Source: Prado023 sp049688595 (GTDB taxonomy: Bacteria; Actinomycetota; Actinomycetes; S36-B12; CAIYMF01). From it: a stretch of DNA of 10,541 nt. The DNA lies in contig JBAVLA010000197.1 of NCBI GenBank assembly GCA_049688595.1, positions 1 through 10,541 of the forward strand, in the 5' to 3' direction. The translations under genes and the position numbers were made by a program. The notes under the pieces are model-generated. The model had not been told where the DNA came from and made no database searches. It saw only the letters and a program-made list of their open reading frames with translations. The stretch's first letter is position 1. Every line of letters begins with the position of its first letter. Below, piece after piece: positions 10,101 through 10,541 of the stretch.

Positions 10101-10541
10101 GCGGCAACGGCCGTGTCCGACACCGACCACTCGTGGCGCTGCGCATGCAGGCCCATGATGGCGGCTATCCGGGCTGCGCCGGCGGCAGCCTCCACCGGTA
10201 CCAGGCCGTCCTCGCCGCGCGCACTGGCGGCCACCCAGGCTGCGAGCAGTCCGGCGCTGTGCCCGGCGCTGCAGGTGCTCGCGGCGGTCGTGGCGGGCAA
10301 CAGGCCCTCGGCGTCGAGGGCGGCCAGCGAGGCCAGGTTGGTCAGCAGGTTGCCCACGAGGATGGCCGGACCGGTGGCGGCGTGCAGGTCCACCGGCTCG
10401 TCCGGGGACTGCGGCAGGAGGGTGGCGAACCCGTCCGGGAACAGCGCGAGAGCCCGGAGCTCGGGCGTGCGCGACCAACGGTCGAGATCGGCTGCGACGG
10501 CAGCGACCCAGTCGGACAGCCACTGCCGACCGGCCACCGCC
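1100..10541 (-). CDS. fas: Type I fatty acid synthase, multidomain megasynthase, N-terminus outside window
   Basis: This is the de novo fatty acid synthase: it builds C16-C18 and longer acyl-CoA from acetyl-CoA and malonyl-CoA with NAD(P)H. It is cytosolic, and known mycobacterial relatives are homohexameric barrels. Residues here are numbered from the GTG codon at 10535-10537. Visible domains are AT (1-345, Ser94), ER (383-720, His548/549), hot-dog DH (1185-1305, His1210), MPT (1307-1690, Ser1413), ACP (1758-1935, Ser1801), KR (2174-2450, Tyr2351/Lys2355) and KS (2520-3130, Cys2798). The region 871-1180, between ER and DH, should hold the degenerate hot-dog folds of the family and includes an Ala/Gly-rich stretch at 1082-1112. 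The frame runs off the right edge (an Ala codon precedes that GTG), and about 40 N-terminal residues are probably missing. With 3145 residues visible it is somewhat longer than the roughly 3070-residue M. tuberculosis enzyme; the excess seems to lie in linkers. No frameshift or stop interrupts it. No phosphopantetheinyl transferase domain follows KS; acpS supplies that function. Confidence 0.97.
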   Translation of the reverse strand, partial: AVAGRQWLSDWVAAVAADLDRWSRTPELRALALFPDGFATLLPQSPDEPVDLHAATGPAILVGNLLTNLASLAALDAEGLLPATTAASTCSAGHSAGLLAAWVAASARGEDGLVPVEAAAGAARIAAIMGLHAQRHEWSVSDTAVAAARAGDQRAATPMVAISGPRTARLRAVLHQFAGARVALAVRNSPTRHVLSGDPRALATLRSSLDGLARAEADRRSRGLLGGTPFQFIWEPLPSSVPFHHPGLSGAAAEALAHIEGCGLALLTADAVPVIDPATRRRLSGPDALATIVTSVLARPHDWASAVPAAVPAGGVAVMASALASLAGVSRSILQGRGALVLDPAVPAERTQLFTPGSAPAIPGTYERFAPRVVRGTDGVLHLDNRHTRLSGRSPIILPGMTPSTAEAPIVAAAANGGHVAELAGGGQVSERIFTERIAELGELLDPGHEVVLNALFLDPYLWDLQLGRGRLVQRARAAGAPINGVTISAGIPERPEALALLDELAAAGIWLNAFKPGTVAQVKEALAIAEEAPHSIWLHLEGGAAGGHHSWEDLDELLLATYHLVREHDNVVLAVGGGIADPGRAAALLTGTWAHAHGGPTMPVDAVLLGTVTMATRESAASPSVKAALVQAPGHPGWIGRGQVRGGATSGRSGLDADIHFLDNSASRAARLLDEVAGDAVAVAARRDEIIAALAVTAKPFFGDVGDMTYAQMLGRFIQLTALGRHGRYEDGAWLDPTHRGRFIALLQQAEARLHPADSGPIATMFADPTAVDDPHLALERLCAAHQTAQTALLHPADVAHFLAVARRPGKPVPFVPVIDADVRRWYQSDSLWQSHSDLYEADQVLIIPGPAAVAGITTADEPVAHLLDRFESAVVESITTVGDLRPEPADLPGFRLGWTDSTSASRAEQLLRAALRAPTWRWLGVSRPNPLHRIGPMEQWTIHADSAAWSDDGTESATLSVGGRGALELAITWPGLGQPGDGGLVLPIGVDIRSGVVSFAVEEAGLAAAGRTLLGLLGAVTGRPGDPRTVAASHAATVGAAGALPDRVMAMLWPRVFAAMSEAGLAPAIFDLVHLRHELTAGAGAVGDAAMGTAAPGLAGDAVAVGGVARAGHPVVERTEGGLIVTIASAVDDVHVTDRFFVRRAVVDPELPVARQLESTADAIGTRPPTPGAAPAVATPRRTLGTLTLAAPTRLEAFATVSGDANPIHRSDILARFVGLPGRIVHGMWTSAAATRAVVEHAADGDASRVRDWAIDFLAPLLPGEVVKLTVTRTAVRAGARVVSVEAAVGDRVVANATALVAPPRTMYVFPGQGIQAKGMGMDAYARSGAARSVWDRADSITRERLGFSILEVVGENPTSIQARGVTYRHPAGVLNLTQFTQVAMAALASAQVAQLREQGVFDPDAPVAGHSVGEYNALAASADVLPLEAVIELVFARGLAMHGLVPRDAAGRSDYRLAVVRPHLVGLTPAQVEHHVSAVSADTGQLCEIVNHNLRGKQYAVSGTVAALAELGRRLGEGEPGRPPILAVPGLDVPFHSSALLGGVDGFRGQLRATLPARIRADALVGRYVPNLYPHAFSLGREYVEGVRGVCGSPVLADLLADWETASADRDALARTLLVELLAWQFASPVRWIETFELMCTPVGRVGLGVERIIEVGLGSAPTLANLAKGSLALPSHRGTHPRVLNVEVDADEVFDTTADLPESTGDGPEAAGEVEDAATAPPTAGSASSEVPRASDVPRASDVPRASDAEALAIGSTTVADLPVDHATALDSLLALRVGVRLDQLDDDAIEVLVDGASSRRNQVLMDIGREFAVPTIDGAHELSRADLTARLAERAPAYRYPGPVLAAAVDGALTAALGPLGSSAAELSKRVASHWGLAQGWTDRACLALALGSRDGGSRRGGDLAALTGSDAQALIDAAVLAVAAGAGIAVSPTAASRGTGAAVDASAVLELREHVEELLAGQATELLARLGRLPGSDQEDPDQVADRHRALARLALLESEHGPAHLVAPLFDPRRHVLLASATAWARADVDHLVQASLAAEAVRERAGGPEAGPRVSANVDIEALVDHICVHREADPRIALTLAYHRDRAAASGRSATVALIDRIQATEPAGVAVPDLAGLRAALARGLGDLSGGRPASGRRTRATDRVLDVHDVLTAVEQLSAAPGEFADQVALVTGASPGSIAWTTVAHLLRGGATVIVATTSDTPERIAAYRDLERRYAGVGAQLHIVRANLASFADIDALIEWLVTPTVESVGPTSREVKPALWPTLLLPFAAAPAGGALPDTGQEAQATMRLLLLGVQRLVGRLAERGSGPAGASGSGRDRFTVILPLSPNHGTFGGDGAYGDAKAALETITNRWHSESSTWGIRTRLVAAEIGWVRGTGLMSGNDRIAARIEQELGVVTFAAEQMGALIAALATPRLQELASAEPLRVDLTGGLGGGRRLGDALARVVAEAAPAADGSALDQSALDPSAPDPSDPPAAMIAALPNLPEALANARTPIQAPAAPSAARVRAEDMIVMVGIAEYGPWGGTATRWQAELGEVAAAGIVELAWRCGLIAWDGARGGWTDHRTGEPVEEAEIAQRYRGEVASRCGVRPLERTPGVAAEGYWEFAEVHLDRALSKVVPSRAAAQELAASTPGAVVSRAEDGWTLTLPAGAAVRVPRRRPLRRSVGGQFPTGSDPVRHGLDASVAGSMDPLAAWNVVITAEALADAGVTPEELVAAVHPSLVGNTQGTGMGGMSSINGLYMGPATGRLPANDILQEALGNVVSAHANQGLVGGYGPMVHPVAACATAAVSLEEAIDKIALGKAEVVIGGGWDDLATEGINGFAAMAATADNEALIAAGLAPHQHSRPGDRRRRGFVEAQGGGSFVICRGSVALALGLPVRAVVGYAATFGDGIHTSIPAPGLGALGAARGGSDSPLGRALARLGLTADDIAVVSKHDTSTEANDPNEAYIHDRIQTALGRTPGAPLRVISQKSLTGHAKGGAAAWQLAGLCDVFATGWVPGNANLVSVDPGVAPGNALVVDHRPLRRYEPVRAALATSLGFGHVSSVVALAHPDVFVAAIPPDQQHAYLRAARARRVAGSMRRLRAMHGGPPVLVRRTDRRLGEGSPAQTREREAGMLLAADGRLPGVLEP
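1106..1109 (-). promoter_or_regulatory. Ribosome binding site of acpS inside the fas 3' end
   Basis: On the coding strand GGAG lies 5 nt upstream of the acpS ATG and overlaps the Leu-Glu codons of the last fas residues (VLEP-stop). It supports the 1100 start and allows both re-initiation after fas and independent loading. Confidence 0.6.
1148..2980 (-). other. FAS I domain: 3-ketoacyl synthase (KS)
   Basis: The KS performs the decarboxylative condensation that lengthens the chain. The catalytic Cys2798 (codon 2144-2146) sits in HPVAACATAAVS. The first histidine is His2950 in VSKHDTSTEANDPNE. The second is His2991 in SQKSLTGHAKGGAA, with Lys2986 beside it. LGFGHVSS (3053-3060) closes the fold. 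A tail of about 85 residues follows, ending in EREAGMLLAADGRLP-type sequence similar to the end of mycobacterial FAS I. No transferase domain comes after it. Confidence 0.92.
3077..3133 (-). repeat. Degenerate 15-bp repeat in the KR-KS linker
   Basis: Consecutive 15-bp units encode SALDQ, SALDP, SAPDP and a shortened SDPP (residues 2469-2487). The units start at 3133, 3118, 3103 and 3088 reading leftwards. The copies have diverged at the DNA level but keep the Ser-x-x-Asp-Pro period. The segment is an acidic, proline-rich hinge between KR and KS. Confidence 0.7.
3188..4018 (-). other. FAS I domain: 3-ketoacyl reductase (KR), short-chain dehydrogenase fold
   Basis: The KR reduces the 3-keto group with NADPH. 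The nucleotide loop VALVTGASPGSIA lies at 2178-2190. Catalytic residues are Ser2339 in LPLSPNHGTFGG and Tyr2351 with Lys2355 in GAYGDAK. A conserved helix NRWHSESS (2363-2370) and the motif GWVRGTGLMSGND (2384-2396) follow. The catalytic stretch resembles the fungal FAS KR very closely. In place of the lysine usual in FAS I (TGASKGS or TGAGKGS) the loop has proline. Confidence 0.9.
4733..5266 (-). other. FAS I domain: acyl carrier protein (ACP)
   Basis: The ACP carries the growing chain on a phosphopantetheine arm. The attachment motif is VDGASSRRNQVLMDIG (1797-1812). By alignment with fungal and mycobacterial carriers the modified residue is Ser1801 (codon 5135-5137), with Ser1802 adjacent. 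As in other FAS I carriers, a second structural helical half follows (about 1845-1935), so the domain is about twice as long as a free ACP. It is preceded by a repeat-bearing flexible linker. Confidence 0.88.
5285..5338 (-). repeat. Three tandem 18-bp units in the MPT-ACP linker
   Basis: Units at 5285-5302 and 5303-5320 are identical in all 18 bases; the unit at 5321-5338 differs at three. They encode the hexapeptide VPRASD three times (about residues 1734-1751), and the reading frame is kept because the period is a multiple of three. The surrounding linker is acidic and rich in Ala, Pro and Ser (1698-1755), as expected for a flexible tether of the mobile carrier domain. Confidence 0.9.
5468..6619 (-). 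other. FAS I domain: malonyl/palmitoyl transferase (MPT)
   Basis: The MPT loads malonyl units and returns the finished chain to CoA. The oxyanion motif FPGQGIQAKGMGM is at 1311-1323. The elbow GHSVGEY carries Ser1413 (codon 6299-6301). NHNLRGKQYAVSG (1493-1505) supplies the arginine that binds the malonyl carboxylate (Arg1497 by position). DVPFHSS contains the catalytic His1538. LAWQFASPVRWIET (1624-1637) is a highly conserved end segment. Confidence 0.9.
6623..6985 (-). other. FAS I domain: 3-hydroxyacyl dehydratase (DH), MaoC-like hot-dog
   Basis: The DH removes water from the 3-hydroxyacyl-ACP. The signature VSGDANPIHRSD (1202-1213) gives the catalytic Asp1205 and His1210 (codon 6908-6910). 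It is followed by GRIVHGMWTSAA (1223-1234), the hydratase-2 pattern of MaoC-type enzymes. The preceding segment (about 6998-7927) probably forms the accompanying non-catalytic hot-dog repeats. Confidence 0.87.
8378..9391 (-). other. FAS I domain: enoyl reductase (ER), FMN-dependent
   Basis: The ER reduces the trans-2-enoyl intermediate using FMN on a TIM-barrel fold related to nitronate monooxygenases. Visible motifs are RSPIILPGMTPST (392-404), ELAGGGQVSE (421-430), NALFLDPYLWDLQ (453-465), the GGAAGGHHSWEDLD loop with catalytic His548 or His549, the flavin-phosphate site VGGGIADPGRAA (575-586) and a conserved helix start DNSASRAARLLDEVAGDA (663-680). The order and wording match mycobacterial FAS I closely. 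Boundaries are approximate. Confidence 0.88.
9503..10541 (-). other. FAS I domain: acetyltransferase (AT), partial
   Basis: The AT loads the acetyl starter onto ACP. The nucleophile elbow is AGHSAG with Ser94 (codon 10256-10258). The conserved second motif RNSPTRHVLSG lies at 186-196. PFHHP, with the likely catalytic His near 243-244, follows at 241-245. The beginning of the domain, including most or all of the glycine-rich oxyanion loop, lies at or beyond the window edge. Boundaries are approximate. Confidence 0.85.
9600..9623 (-). repeat. Two identical 12-bp units inside the AT region
   Basis: The 12-mer CTGCGGGCACGG (plus strand) is present twice back to back with no mismatch. It encodes the local peptide AVPAAVPAG at about residues 305-313, apparently a surface loop. 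It keeps frame and is probably a recent small duplication. Confidence 0.6.

Noticed and set aside
8016..10523. 835-codon open frame on the minus strand overlapping fas
   Set aside because: It is Arg/Gly/Ala/Pro-rich and has no motifs. Long shadow frames are expected when third codon positions are nearly all G or C.
10535..10537. GTG as the start codon of the synthase
   Set aside because: The frame stays open to the window edge, and homology to FAS I acetyltransferases implies further N-terminal residues. This GTG is read as an internal valine.
1..10541. CRISPR arrays, tRNA or rRNA genes, insertion-sequence ends
   Set aside because: No spaced direct repeats of suitable length, no cloverleaf-like sequence and no transposase or terminal repeats were seen; the whole window is explained by three genes.

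Overview
The window is almost entirely coding and carries one dominant gene: a giant bacterial type I fatty acid synthase (fas, minus strand), entering from the right edge and ending at 1100. It is followed with a one-base overlap by acpS (minus strand, 693-1100), the phosphopantetheinyl transferase that activates its carrier domain. From the left edge comes the 3' part of a TetR-family regulator on the plus strand, ending at 662. The DNA is visibly very GC-rich, with third codon positions almost always G or C. A FAS I followed by acpS is the arrangement known from mycobacteria (Rv2524c-Rv2523c in M. tuberculosis), so the source is very probably a high-GC actinobacterium. The genus cannot be fixed from this window.

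Layout, left to right: TetR regulator 3' part (1-662, +); a 30-bp gap holding one perfect inverted repeat (671-691) that could end transcription from both sides; acpS (693-1100, -); fas (1100-10541, -, 5' end beyond the window). Read in its coding direction, fas shows the order AT, ER, DH, MPT, ACP, KR, KS. Catalytic motifs are visible for every domain. About the first 40 residues are missing at the window edge, so the fas promoter and start are not here.

How the parts work together: AT loads acetyl and MPT loads malonyl onto the ACP arm. KS condenses, KR reduces, DH dehydrates and ER reduces the enoyl bond. MPT then releases palmitoyl/stearoyl-type chains to CoA. Unlike the fungal enzyme, this polypeptide ends shortly after KS with no built-in phosphopantetheinyl transferase, which explains the coupled acpS. 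The regulator could control lipid synthesis, but only its position suggests so.

I see no undescribed system, mobile element, CRISPR or RNA gene. The points worth a second look are in the synthase linkers: a 54-bp tandem repeat before ACP, a 15-bp repeat before KS, an apparently enlarged pre-KR segment, and a proline in the KR nucleotide-binding loop.
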